DNA from: JACVRW01 sp963814095
GTDB taxonomy: Bacteria > Actinomycetota > Thermoleophilia > Solirubrobacterales > Thermoleophilaceae
Assembly (NCBI GenBank): GCA_963814095.1
Contig: CAWFBT010000024.1
Coordinates: 65,744 to 129,743 of the forward strand
Direction of reading: 5' to 3'
DNA: 64,000 nucleotides
In this document: piece by piece, positions 30,468 to 39,272 of the stretch
Layout: each line of letters begins with the position of its first letter
Numbering within the stretch: the stretch's first letter is position 1
Translations under genes and position numbers: made by a program
Notes under the pieces: model-generated
What the model saw: only the letters and a program-made list of their open reading frames with translations
Database searches by the model: none
Told to the model about the DNA's origin: nothing

Positions 30468-31490
30468 TCAGCGCGCCGCCGTCTCGGCGCGCTCGGCGGC
30501 GATCGTCTCGCCGAGCACCGCCTTCGCCGTGTGCTTCGGCCGCCACCCGAGCTCGCGGTGCGCACGCTCGGTCTTCATCAGGACGGGCTTCTTGACGGAG
30601 TGGATCCAGGCGACCGAGTCGGGCAGGAGCGGCAGTCGCGTGACGATGTCGGCAGTGGCATCCGCGAGCGGCTTCGGCACCGGCACGCTGTACCAGTCGA
30701 GCGCTTTCGCGACGTCCGTAAGCGTGAGCGTGCCGCTCGCGGCGAGGTTGTAGGGACCGGGCTCACCACGCCCGCGCACGGCCGCCGCGAATGCGCTTGC
30801 CACGTCGTCCTCGTGCACGAGCTGAAAGCGCGCGCCGGGGTCGGGGATCACCGGTTTCAGGACCGGCATCGAATGGACGAGCCGCCGCACCGCGTCCGGC
30901 ATCGCCTCGGCCAGGCGGAAGTACGGGATCTCGTGTACGAAGGTTCGTGCGTGCGGCCCCGCAACGACGCACGGCCGCAGCGCGTAGGCGACGGTCCGCC
31001 GGCGCCGCAGCAGCACCTCCGCGAGTACCTGCTCGACCTCCGCCTTCTGCTGCGAGTAGGGGTGCTCCGGCGAGCCGCGCGGCGGGATGTCCTCGGTCAG
31101 CCAGTCCGGGTTGTCGTCATGGAACCCGTAGGCGGCGACGCTCGAGGCGTAGACGATGCGCTCGGCGCCCGCCTTCGCGGCCTCCTCGAAGACGAGCCGC
31201 GAGCCGTCGACGTTCAGGCGTCGCGTGGCATCGCTGGCGCTCAGAACTGCGAACGCGAGATGGACGACGGCGTCGGCTCCCTTTACTAGGTCGCGCACAC
31301 TCGCCTCGTCGGTCACGTCGCCCTGGCGGTACTCGGCTTTCTTCCAGCCGCGCTCGGCCGGGTCGAAGGGGCGGCGCGCCATTCCAACGATCCGCTTGAC
31401 GGCTCGTGAGCGCTGCAGCGCACTGACGACCCCGATGCCCAGGTCGCCGGTCGGGCCCGTCACGGCAACGGTCAGGCCGGTCGCCGCCAT
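30468..31490 (-). CDS. NAD-dependent epimerase/dehydratase family protein
   Basis: A 340-residue extended SDR. N-terminal cofactor motif VAVTGPTGDLGIGVVSALQR, the catalytic YxxxK in HPYSQQKAEVEQVL, and YASSVAAYGFHDD before it. The sugar or lipid substrate cannot be read from sequence. Ends one base from the convergent iron ADH gene. Confidence 0.85.
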   Translation of the reverse strand: MAATGLTVAVTGPTGDLGIGVVSALQRSRAVKRIVGMARRPFDPAERGWKKAEYRQGDVTDEASVRDLVKGADAVVHLAFAVLSASDATRRLNVDGSRLVFEEAAKAGAERIVYASSVAAYGFHDDNPDWLTEDIPPRGSPEHPYSQQKAEVEQVLAEVLLRRRRTVAYALRPCVVAGPHARTFVHEIPYFRLAEAMPDAVRRLVHSMPVLKPVIPDPGARFQLVHEDDVASAFAAAVRGRGEPGPYNLAASGTLTLTDVAKALDWYSVPVPKPLADATADIVTRLPLLPDSVAWIHSVKKPVLMKTERAHRELGWRPKHTAKAVLGETIAAERAETAAR

Positions 31491-31499
31491 GGCGGGGTT

Positions 31500-32291
31500 T
31501 TAGCGCATCGTCCTGCGTGCACGCCGGGCCGGGCGCTTGCGGGTCGTCGTCTCGCAGCCGATGACGACGTCTAACGGGTCGACCGCCGCGGTGTCCTGCC
31601 CGTCACCGCAGTTGACGCGGTCGCGGCGGCCGTCGAGCGCGTTGATGGTGTCGTCGCCGGCGCCGGCGTCGATCGAGTCGCTGCTGCCGCCGCCCGAGAC
31701 GCGGTCGTTCTCGTCACCCGTGCGGATCCGGTCGCGCCCGCCGCCTCCCTGCACGTCGATGACGCCGCCACTGCCGGTGACGGTGTCGTCGCCGCCGCCC
31801 GCCAGGATCGTCGCCGCGCCGCCATCGGCGCTGATGCGATCCGCGCCCGAGCCGGCGTCGACGAAATCGCCGCCGAAGTTCGCGTAGATGCGATCGCGGC
31901 CGGCGCCGCCGAACAGGCGGTCGGCCTCGGACTGGCCGAACAGCGTGTCGTCGCCCTGGCCACCGACCACGAGGTCCTCGCCGGCGCCCGCGTAGACGAC
32001 GTCGCTGCCCGTGCCGGCGTCGAGACGGTCGTTGCCGGTGCCGCCGAGCAGCAGGTCGACGCCGTCGCCGCCGTCCACCGCGTCCTCGCCCGACCCGGCC
32101 TCGAGGTAGTCGCCCGAGCCGGCCCCGATCAGCGTGTCGTTGCCGCCCTCGCCGTAGATCTGGTCGGGCGTCTCGCCACCGCTGAGCTGATCGGCATCGT
32201 CGGTGCCGATCAGGGTGCTCGCGGTGGCCACCGCGGCCAGCGCCAGGACGAGCGCGACCGCGATGAGGAGAGTCCAGGCGTTGCGTCTCAT
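31500..32291 (-). CDS. Secreted RTX-type calcium-binding repeat protein
   Basis: A 263-residue exported protein. Signal peptide AWTLLIAVALVLALAAVATA, then about ten hemolysin-type nonapeptides (GGTGNDRLDAG, GGQGDDTLFGQ, GGAGRDRIYAN, GSGADRISADG), a cysteine pair near the end (VNCGDGQD, IGCETT), and a basic tail KRPARRARR. A Sec signal rather than a C-terminal type I secretion signal suggests export across a single membrane. It binds Ca2+ in a parallel beta roll; the role is unknown. Confidence 0.88.
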   Translation of the reverse strand: MRRNAWTLLIAVALVLALAAVATASTLIGTDDADQLSGGETPDQIYGEGGNDTLIGAGSGDYLEAGSGEDAVDGGDGVDLLLGGTGNDRLDAGTGSDVVYAGAGEDLVVGGQGDDTLFGQSEADRLFGGAGRDRIYANFGGDFVDAGSGADRISADGGAATILAGGGDDTVTGSGGVIDVQGGGGRDRIRTGDENDRVSGGGSSDSIDAGAGDDTINALDGRRDRVNCGDGQDTAAVDPLDVVIGCETTTRKRPARRARRTMR

Positions 32292-32327
32292 CGCTTCATG
32301 AACAAGCGCGTACCGGACAGGTTGCGG

Positions 32328-32948
32328 TCAAGGCTCGTCGTATCCCGGCTCGCCGGGCAACAGGACCTCGGCCGTGCCGTCGCGGATGACCACGCGCGGC
32401 TGGATGGCAACGACCGGGCGTTCGCGGGCCGCCGCGAGCGTCTCGGCGACCGACCCGGTTGCGCCGAGCCGCTCGAGGGTCTTGATCGTGGGGAAGACCA
32501 GCAGCAGGTCGCCCCGGGCGTGCGCGGCCAGCGCGTCGGCCGGGCGGATCCAGCGGGCGTCGACGCACTCGCTGCCGTCGACGCTCGGCTCGGCCTCGGG
32601 TGGGGCCGCGGCGGCGAAGAACCAGGTGTCGAAGCGAACGCTCACCTGCTCGGGTGCGATCCAGCGCGCAAACGGCACGAGCTCCGCCTCGGCCCCCAGC
32701 GCGATCCCGGCCTCCTCCTCGAGTTCGCGCAGCGCCGTGGCGGCCGAGTCGGCGTCGTCCGGGCCGGTGCCGCCTCCCGGGAAGACCCAGGCGCCGCCCA
32801 TGAACTTCTGCTCGGGATTGCGCTGTACGAGCAGCACCTCGGCCGCATCCGAGCCGTCGCGCAGCAGGATCAGCGACGCCGCCGGGCGCGGTTTGACGAC
32901 CTTGCCGAAGTTGAGCGCCTCGCCCGGCGGCGGACGGTTCATGTGCAC
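32328..32948 (-). CDS. NUDIX hydrolase
   Basis: A 206-residue NUDIX protein. Box residues at GGGTGPDDADSAATALRELE then EEAGI, with Asp in place of the first box Glu, still giving the REL-EE metal centre. Preceding FMGGAWVFPGG is typical. Likely hydrolyses a nucleoside-diphosphate or CoA-type substrate. The extra C-terminal part (LLVFPTIKTLERLG) resembles the NUDT19/CoA-type branch. Confidence 0.85.
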   Translation of the reverse strand: MHMNRPPPGEALNFGKVVKPRPAASLILLRDGSDAAEVLLVQRNPEQKFMGGAWVFPGGGTGPDDADSAATALRELEEEAGIALGAEAELVPFARWIAPEQVSVRFDTWFFAAAAPPEAEPSVDGSECVDARWIRPADALAAHARGDLLLVFPTIKTLERLGATGSVAETLAAARERPVVAIQPRVVIRDGTAEVLLPGEPGYDEP

Positions 32949-32990
32949 CGCGCCAGCCTACCTTCGCGCGGTCGCTAGGCTCTCCCGCCG

Positions 32991-33164
32991 ATGACGGAGA
33001 CTCAGCAGTGGATCTGCACCTCCTGTGGGTTCATCTACGACCCCGAGGAGGGTGACCCGGACGGCGGGATTCCGCCCGGCACCGCGTTCACGGACATCCC
33101 CGACGACTGGTTCTGCCCGGTCTGCGGGGCGCGCAAGAGGGACTTCGAGCTCTACGAGGGCTAG
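32991..33164 (+). CDS. Rubredoxin
   Basis: A 57-residue one-iron electron carrier. The four ligands are in CTSCGFIYDPEEGDPDGGIP (CxxCG) and DDWFCPVCGARKRDFELYEG (CPxCG). Residue spacing and the DPEEGDPDGGIPPGT loop are canonical. ATG 32991. Convergent with bioA, whose natural stop would lie just 12 bases beyond the rubredoxin stop. May feed an alkane or fatty-acid hydroxylase or an oxygen-detoxifying enzyme; no partner gene is adjacent. Confidence 0.95.
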   Translation: MTETQQWICTSCGFIYDPEEGDPDGGIPPGTAFTDIPDDWFCPVCGARKRDFELYEG

Positions 33165-33175
33165 GCGGCCCCCGG

Positions 33176-34463
33176 CTAAGCCGCCGCCGCGCAGCTCCGC
33201 CGCGCTCGTCGCCGCGTCGATCGCCTCGGCGGTGATCGAAACGAGACGCTCGAGGTCTCCGCTCGTGATCGCGAGCGGCGGCATCAGCACGACCACGTCG
33301 CCGAGCGGCCGGACGATCGCGCCGCGAGAGCGCGCCTCGAGCGACACCCGGTGGCCCATGCGCACAGTCAGCGGGAACTCCTCGAGCTCGATCCCGACCA
33401 TGAAGCCGACGCGCCGGACCTCTCGCACCGCCGGGTGCGCGGCGAGCGGCTCGAGCAGGCCGGCAAGCAGGTCGATCTTGCCGGCGAGCTCGCCGAGCGT
33501 GTCCTCGTCGCGGAAGATGTCGAGCGAGGCGATCGCCGCCGCACAGGCGAGCGGGTTGCCGGTGTACGTGTGCCCGTGGAAGAAGGTCCGGAACTCCTCG
33601 AACTCGCCGAGGAAGCCCTCGTAGACCCGCTCGCTCGCGAGCGTCGCCGCCAGCGGCAGGTAGCCGCCCGTGATGCCCTTGGCGAGGCAGAGCAGGTCCG
33701 GCGCCACGTCCTCGTGCTCGCAGGCGAACATGCGCCCGGTGCGCCCGAAGCCGGTGGCCACCTCGTCGGCGATCAGCAGGACGTCGTGCCGGTCGCACAG
33801 CTCGCGCACCCCGCGCAGGTAGCCGTCCGGGTGGACGAGCATGCCCGCCGCGCCCTGAACGAGCGGCTCCAGGATCACCGCCGCCACCTCACCCGGATGG
33901 GCGCTCAGCAGCCCGTCCATGTCGTCGAGATCGCCCGGCTCCGCCTTGAGCGTGTCGAACAGGAGCGGCCGGTACATCGAGTGGAAGAGGTCGATCCCGC
34001 CGACCGACACGGAGCCGATCGTGTCGCCGTGGTAGGCCATCTTCAGGGCGGCGAAGCGGGGCCGCCGCTCGCCCCGTTGCTGCCAGTACTGGAACGCCAT
34101 CTTCAGGGCTATCTCGGTGGCCGTCGAGCCCGAGTCGGAGTAGAAGACGCGCGTCAGCCCGGGCGGGGCGATCTCGGCCAGCCGCTGGGCCAGCTCGATC
34201 GCGGGGCGGTGCGAGAGCCCGAGCATCGTCGAGTGCGCGACGCGTCCGAGCTGGTCCCTGATCGCCGCGTCGATACGCGGGTGCTGGTGCCCGTGGACGT
34301 TGCACCAGAGCGACGACACGCCGTCGATGTAGCGGCGGCCCTCGACGTCGAACAGGTCGGTGCCCTCCGCCCGCTCGACGATCAGCGGCGGCTCGTCGGT
34401 CCAGCCCTGTTGCTGGGTGAAGGGATGCCAGAGATGGGCGCGATCGGCGGCGACGAGATCCAT
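33176..34463 (-). CDS. bioA: Adenosylmethionine-8-amino-7-oxononanoate aminotransferase
   Basis: Makes 7,8-diaminononanoate (biotin pathway) using SAM as amino donor. PLP lysine in LLCLAKGITGGYLPLAATLA; family motifs HLWHPFTQQQGW, FYSDSGSTATEIALKMAFQY, GDTIGSVSVGGIDLFH and HTYTGNPLACAAAIASLDIF. The open frame continues to 32958, antisense through rubredoxin, giving an abnormal 75-residue tail. One surplus base near 33180-33230 would restore a stop at 33176 and a normal 428 aa length. Biotin genes bioB-F-D lie 13-16 kb away. Confidence 0.88.
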
Positions 34464-34523
34464 GGCGGGCGAGGCTACGCCGCCGGGTGGTCGGAACAGC
34501 GCCAGCTACTATGCCCCGCCGCC

Positions 34524-36590
34524 ATGCGCAAAGGACTCCATGCTGCGGCCGCCGCCGCGCTCATAACGATGCTCATCCCGGCCGCCGCCGAGGCGCAGGA
34601 CTCGAAGCCCTCCCGGGCCTGCGACTTCACGGATCCGTCCGTCTGCCTCTACCCGTGGCCCAACGACCACTACACGAAGCGCGACGCTTCGACGCCGACC
34701 GGCCGGCGCCTTGCGCTACAGCGCTCGTCGATGCCGAGGAACAAGGACGGGACGCCGATCGACCCGGCTGACATGAACCGTGCCGACGGCTTCAGCCCGG
34801 GCTCGATCCTGATCACGAAGGTGCCCGGTCTCGACACACCCGAGGCTGCCCGGCGGAGCCGGCTCCCGGGGTTGAGCGATCCCTCGAAGAGCCTCGCGAA
34901 GAACTCGCCGGTCGTGGTCATCAACGCGCGCACCGGCAAGCGCCACCCCGTCTTCGCGGAGGTCGACGCCAATCCGCAGAACGCCGCCGACCGCGTGCTG
35001 ATCATCCGGCCGGTGCGCAACTTCGCCGAGGGCGAGCGCTACATCGTTGCGCTTCGCAACCTCAGGAACGCGAGCGGGGCCACCCTGCGCGCGGGCAAGA
35101 ACTTCCGCCTGTACCGCGATGGGAAGAGGACGAAGCAGCGCCTCGTCGAGAGCCGCAGGGCGCACTTCAGCGAGCTCTTCAAGAAGCTCCGCAAGGCGGA
35201 TGTAAAGCGCCAGAGCCTCTACCTCGCCTGGGATTTCACGGTGGCGAGCCGCCAGAGCCTGACGCAGCGCGCTCTCCACATCCGCGACGAGGCCTTCCGC
35301 TCGCTCGGTGACCGCAACCTGAAGGACCTGAAGGTGAGTGGGCGCTCGCCGGCGTTCACGGTGGACTCGGTGCAGGACCTGAGCGCGGCCGAGGACGCCG
35401 AGATCGCGCGCCGGGTGAGGGGCACGATCAGCGTCCCCTGCTTCCTCACGGACGGCTGCGCCCCCGGCGGTCGCTTCACGTTCGACCGCAAGGGCTTGCC
35501 GCAGCGGCACGGCAGCTACAGCTTCAGCTACGTCTGCGAGATCCCGCGCGTCGCACTTGACCCGGCCGCTCCGGCAAAGGGGCGTCCGTCGCTGTACGGC
35601 CACGGCCTGCTCGGCAGCGCCGAGGAGATCGACGCCGGCAACGTCGAGGCGATGGCGAACGAGCACAACTTCGTGTTCTGCGCGACCGATTGGGCGGGAT
35701 TCGCAGAGCAGGACCTCGGCCACATCGTGAACGTGATGTCCGACTTCTCGAAGTTCAACACCGTCGCCGACCGCATGCAGCAGGGCTTCGTGAACCAGAT
35801 GTTCCTCGGGCGGGCGCTGATCCACCCGCAGGGGCTCTCCTCGAACGCCGCCTTCCAGAAGAACGGGCAGGGCGTGATCGACACGCGCCGCCTGTTCTTC
35901 GACGGCAACTCCCAGGGCGGAATCATGGGCGGAGCGCTCACGGCACTCGCGCCCGACTTCGACCGCGCCGTGCTCGGCGTGCCGGGCATGAACTACTCGA
36001 CGCTGTTGCAGCGCAGCGTCGACTTCGACGAGTTCGCCCCGATCATCTACGGCGGCTACCCGAACGAGCTCGAGCGCCAGCTTTGGCTCGGACAGATCCA
36101 GTTGCTCTGGGACCGCGGCGAGTCGAACGGCTACGCGCAGCACATCACGAGCCGGCCGCTCCCGGGCACGCCCAAGCACACGGTTCTGATGCACGTGGCC
36201 TTCGGCGATCACCAGGTCGCGGACTTCACGGCGGCGAACATGGCGCGCACGTTCGGCGTACCTGTCCGCCGTCCGGTGCTCGACCCCGGCCGCTCGGCGC
36301 TCCGGAACCCGTGGTACGGGCTGAAGACGCTGAAGCTGCCATCGACAGGCTCCGGCATGGTCTGGTGGGACGTCGGGCCGATGCGGACGGTTGGCACCTC
36401 GACCGAGGGCACACCGGCGCCGCCGACGGCGAACGTGCCGCCGCGCGAAGGTCGCGATCCGCACGGCGCGCCGCGCGGTGAGGCCAGCGCGCGCGTGCAG
36501 AAGTCCGAGTTCCTCAAACTGCGCGGACGGATCGTCGAGGTCTGCGGCTCGAGGCCGTGCTACGCAAGGGGTTGGACCGGGGCTCCGTAG
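34524..36590 (+). CDS. Large secreted alpha/beta-hydrolase-like protein
   Basis: A 688-residue exported protein: signal peptide KGLHAAAAAALITMLIPAAA, then a Pro/Trp-rich start (PWPNDHYTKRD) seen in extracellular lipase-like proteins, and a hydrolase core with the nucleophile elbow FFDGNSQGGIMGGALTALAP (GxSxG). A candidate acid/base is MHVAFGDHQVADFTAANMAR. Four cysteines may pair. ATG at 34524 is divergent from bioA. Function as a lipase or esterase is inferred. Confidence 0.75.
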   Translation: MRKGLHAAAAAALITMLIPAAAEAQDSKPSRACDFTDPSVCLYPWPNDHYTKRDASTPTGRRLALQRSSMPRNKDGTPIDPADMNRADGFSPGSILITKVPGLDTPEAARRSRLPGLSDPSKSLAKNSPVVVINARTGKRHPVFAEVDANPQNAADRVLIIRPVRNFAEGERYIVALRNLRNASGATLRAGKNFRLYRDGKRTKQRLVESRRAHFSELFKKLRKADVKRQSLYLAWDFTVASRQSLTQRALHIRDEAFRSLGDRNLKDLKVSGRSPAFTVDSVQDLSAAEDAEIARRVRGTISVPCFLTDGCAPGGRFTFDRKGLPQRHGSYSFSYVCEIPRVALDPAAPAKGRPSLYGHGLLGSAEEIDAGNVEAMANEHNFVFCATDWAGFAEQDLGHIVNVMSDFSKFNTVADRMQQGFVNQMFLGRALIHPQGLSSNAAFQKNGQGVIDTRRLFFDGNSQGGIMGGALTALAPDFDRAVLGVPGMNYSTLLQRSVDFDEFAPIIYGGYPNELERQLWLGQIQLLWDRGESNGYAQHITSRPLPGTPKHTVLMHVAFGDHQVADFTAANMARTFGVPVRRPVLDPGRSALRNPWYGLKTLKLPSTGSGMVWWDVGPMRTVGTSTEGTPAPPTANVPPREGRDPHGAPRGEASARVQKSEFLKLRGRIVEVCGSRPCYARGWTGAP

Positions 36591-36607
36591 CTACCCTCCG
36601 CGGCGCA

Positions 36608-38143
36608 ATGCCTCCTCTGCCCCTCCTTGTCTTCGTGGTGGGGACGGGCTCGCTCGGCGCCGAGATTGCCGCTGTACGCCTGCTCGCCCCGTACTTCGGT
36701 GCCTCCACGATCGTCTGGGCGAACACGATCGGCATCGTGCTCGTGGCGCTCTCGGTGGGCTACTGGCTGGGCGGGCGGCTGGCCGACCGGCACCCGAACA
36801 TGCGCGGCCTCTGCCTGGTCGCGCTGATCGCTGCGGGGCTGCTCGCGATCGTGCCGTTCGTGGCCGACCCGATGTTGGACATCGCGGTCGACGCACTCGA
36901 TGAGATCTCGGCCGGCGCATTCCTCGGCTCGCTCGTCGGCGTGCTGGTCCTGGTGGCGATCCCGGTGCTGCTGCTCGGCACCGTCTCGCCCTGGGCGATC
37001 CGGCTCGCCGTCTCGTCTGTCGAGGAGGCGGGCACCGTCGCGGGGCGCCTGTACGCGCTCTCGACAGCGGGCTCGCTCGTGGGGACGCTCCTCTCGGCGC
37101 TGCTTCTGATCCCGCTCGTCGGGACGCGCCGCACCTTCCTGATCTTCGCCCTGGCGATTGCGCTGATCGCGGTCACCGGCCTGCGGCCGGTGCGTCGCTG
37201 GGCGCTCGCGCCGGCGGCGATCGCGCTGCTGATCGCGCTGCCGGTCGGGACGCTCAAGGCCAAGACGGAGGACGGCGGGCGGGTGATCCACGAGGCCGAG
37301 ACCGAGTATCAGTACGCGCGCGTGATCGAGTATCCGGACGGCGAGCGCGCGCTCGAGCTGAACGAAGGCCAGGCGCAGCACTCGATCTGCAGCGCCGAGT
37401 GCGAGCCCGGGCCGGGGGGGCCGCGCAGCCCCTCGTCGGTGCTCACCGGCGACGTCTGGGACGGCCATCTCGTGCTGCCCTTCCTACGGCGCTCGGAGCC
37501 GCCGCGGCGCGTCGCGATCCTCGGCAACGCCGCCGGCACGACTTCGCGCGCGTACGAGTACTTCTTCCCGCGCACGCGCGTCGACGGGGTCGAGATCGAC
37601 GCCGAGCTGTCGGACATCGGGCGCGAGTACTTCGACATGAACAACCCGCGCCTGCAGCTGTACCACGAGGACGCGCGGCCCTTCCTGCGGCGGATCGACG
37701 CGTCCTATGACGTGATCTCGGTCGACGCCTACCGGCAGCCCTACATCCCGTTCTACCTGACGACGGTCGAGTTCTTCGAGACGGTGCGCGACCGGCTCGC
37801 CCCCGGCGGCGTGCTGATCGTCAACGCCGGGCACCCTGAGGACCAGGACGATCTCGAGAAGGTCCTGACGGCGACGATGGGGGAGGTCTTCCCGTACGTC
37901 ATGCGCGACCCGATCGAGGACACCAACACGCTGATCGTCGCGAGCGAGGAGCCGCTCTCCGGCGCGCGCCTGCGCGAGGCGGTGCCGGACCTGCCGCCCG
38001 GCCTGCGCGCGACTGCGCTCGGAGCTGCGAACCGGGTTGAGGAGCCGCTGACCGGCGGCGACGTCTACACGGACGACAAGGCACCCGTCGAGTGGCTGAT
38101 CGACAAGTCGATCGTGGACTACGCCAGCGGGGGCGACGACTGA
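36608..38143 (+). CDS. Membrane protein with spermidine-synthase-like methyltransferase domain
   Basis: A 511-residue two-part protein. Residues 1-210 contain seven to eight membrane helices (LLVFVVGTGSLGAEIAAVRL, RLAVSSVEEAGTVAGRLYAL). Residues about 240-500 form a spermidine-synthase-type Rossmann fold (AILGNAAGTTSRAYEYFF, VDGVEIDAELSDIGREYF, YDVISVDAYRQPYIPFYLTT). This SpeE-like membrane family is common in actinobacteria; its product is unknown and need not be a polyamine. ATG at 36608, 18 bases after the previous stop. Confidence 0.85.
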   Translation: MPPLPLLVFVVGTGSLGAEIAAVRLLAPYFGASTIVWANTIGIVLVALSVGYWLGGRLADRHPNMRGLCLVALIAAGLLAIVPFVADPMLDIAVDALDEISAGAFLGSLVGVLVLVAIPVLLLGTVSPWAIRLAVSSVEEAGTVAGRLYALSTAGSLVGTLLSALLLIPLVGTRRTFLIFALAIALIAVTGLRPVRRWALAPAAIALLIALPVGTLKAKTEDGGRVIHEAETEYQYARVIEYPDGERALELNEGQAQHSICSAECEPGPGGPRSPSSVLTGDVWDGHLVLPFLRRSEPPRRVAILGNAAGTTSRAYEYFFPRTRVDGVEIDAELSDIGREYFDMNNPRLQLYHEDARPFLRRIDASYDVISVDAYRQPYIPFYLTTVEFFETVRDRLAPGGVLIVNAGHPEDQDDLEKVLTATMGEVFPYVMRDPIEDTNTLIVASEEPLSGARLREAVPDLPPGLRATALGAANRVEEPLTGGDVYTDDKAPVEWLIDKSIVDYASGGDD

Positions 38144-39237
38144 GCACCGGCCCGCACCCGGACGTCGCGATCATCGGCGCTGGGATAGTCGGATGCGCCG
38201 CCGCTGCGCTGCTCGCCGAGGCGGGCGCGCAGGTCGAGGTCTTCGAGCGCGACCGCGTCGCGGCTGCCGCGAGCGGGCGCAACTCCGGAGTGCTGCAGCA
38301 CCCGTTCGACCCGGTCATGGCCGAGCTCTACCACGAGTCGCTCGAGCTCTATCGCGGGCTCGAGGGCTTCGAGATGCCCGCTGACCCGGCCGGGGTTCTG
38401 CTGCTGGCGTTCGACCCGGCCGAGCTCACGCAGAGCGCAGCCGAGATCGGCCGCGACGTTCCCGAATTGCGCCCGGCGATGCTGCACGGCGGCGAGCTGC
38501 AGGTCCTCGAGCCGGCGCTGGCCGAGGGGCTGACCGCGTGCCGGCTCCACACCGGCTATCCCGTACGGCCCGCCGAGGCGGCGCGCGCGTTCGCGCTGCG
38601 GGCGCACGAGCAGGGCGCCGCGTTCCACAGCGACGAGGTTGCCTGGCCGTGGGCCGGCGCCGGTCACGTGCACGGCGTGATCGCCGGCGGCGTCCGCCGC
38701 GCCGCGGGCGCCGTGCTCGTCGCGGCGGGCCCGTGGACCCCGGAGGTGATCGACCCGACACGTGCCTGGACCCCGATCGCGCCGGTGTGGGGCGTCGTCG
38801 TCGAGTTCCAGCTCGGCTCGCCGCCACGCCACGTGGTCGAGGAGGTCGGCGTCGAGGCCGTGGCCGACGCGGGCGGCGGCCCCGGCGCGGTCTTCAGCGC
38901 CGTCACGGCGGGCGGGATCACCTCGGTCGGCTCCACCTTCCTGGGCGAGGAGCCGGACCCGAACGCGTGGATCGAGACGGTTCGCGCCCGCGCCGCCGCC
39001 TTTCTGCCGGCGCTGTCGCGCGCCCGCCCGCGCGGCGTGCGCGCGTGCGCCCGCCCGCAATCGCTCGACGGCCGCCCGCTCGTGGGAGAGGCCGAGGGCG
39101 TCGAGGGGCTCTGGATCGCCGCCGGGCACGGGCCCTGGGGCATCTCGACCGGGCCCGCCACGGCGCGCCTCGCCGTCGACGCGATCCGCGACGGCGCCGA
39201 GGTCCCGGCCGCGCTGTCGGTGACCCGCATGCTCTGA
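38140..39237 (+). CDS. FAD-dependent amino acid oxidoreductase
   Basis: A 365-residue DAO-family protein: DVAIIGAGIVGCAAAALLAE, AAAASGRNSGVLQHPFDPVM, and the C-terminal GLWIAAGHGPWGISTGPATA. It resembles glycine or D-amino acid oxidases. The start is either CTG at 38140, overlapping the upstream stop as CTGA, or ATG at 38092, which would overlap the upstream gene by 52 bases and add a non-conserved basic stretch. CTG is favoured because the same arrangement occurs at 21789 and 58525. Confidence 0.8.
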   Translation: MSTGPHPDVAIIGAGIVGCAAAALLAEAGAQVEVFERDRVAAAASGRNSGVLQHPFDPVMAELYHESLELYRGLEGFEMPADPAGVLLLAFDPAELTQSAAEIGRDVPELRPAMLHGGELQVLEPALAEGLTACRLHTGYPVRPAEAARAFALRAHEQGAAFHSDEVAWPWAGAGHVHGVIAGGVRRAAGAVLVAAGPWTPEVIDPTRAWTPIAPVWGVVVEFQLGSPPRHVVEEVGVEAVADAGGGPGAVFSAVTAGGITSVGSTFLGEEPDPNAWIETVRARAAAFLPALSRARPRGVRACARPQSLDGRPLVGEAEGVEGLWIAAGHGPWGISTGPATARLAVDAIRDGAEVPAALSVTRML

Positions 39238-39272
39238 GCGGGTAGCGTGCCCTCAGCACGAGAGGAGGCCCC

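Noticed and set aside
33351..34523. Long open frame upstream of the secreted hydrolase signal peptide
   Set aside because: It is the antisense shadow of bioA; composition is Arg/Val/His-rich without domain signals, and a good signal peptide starts at 34524.
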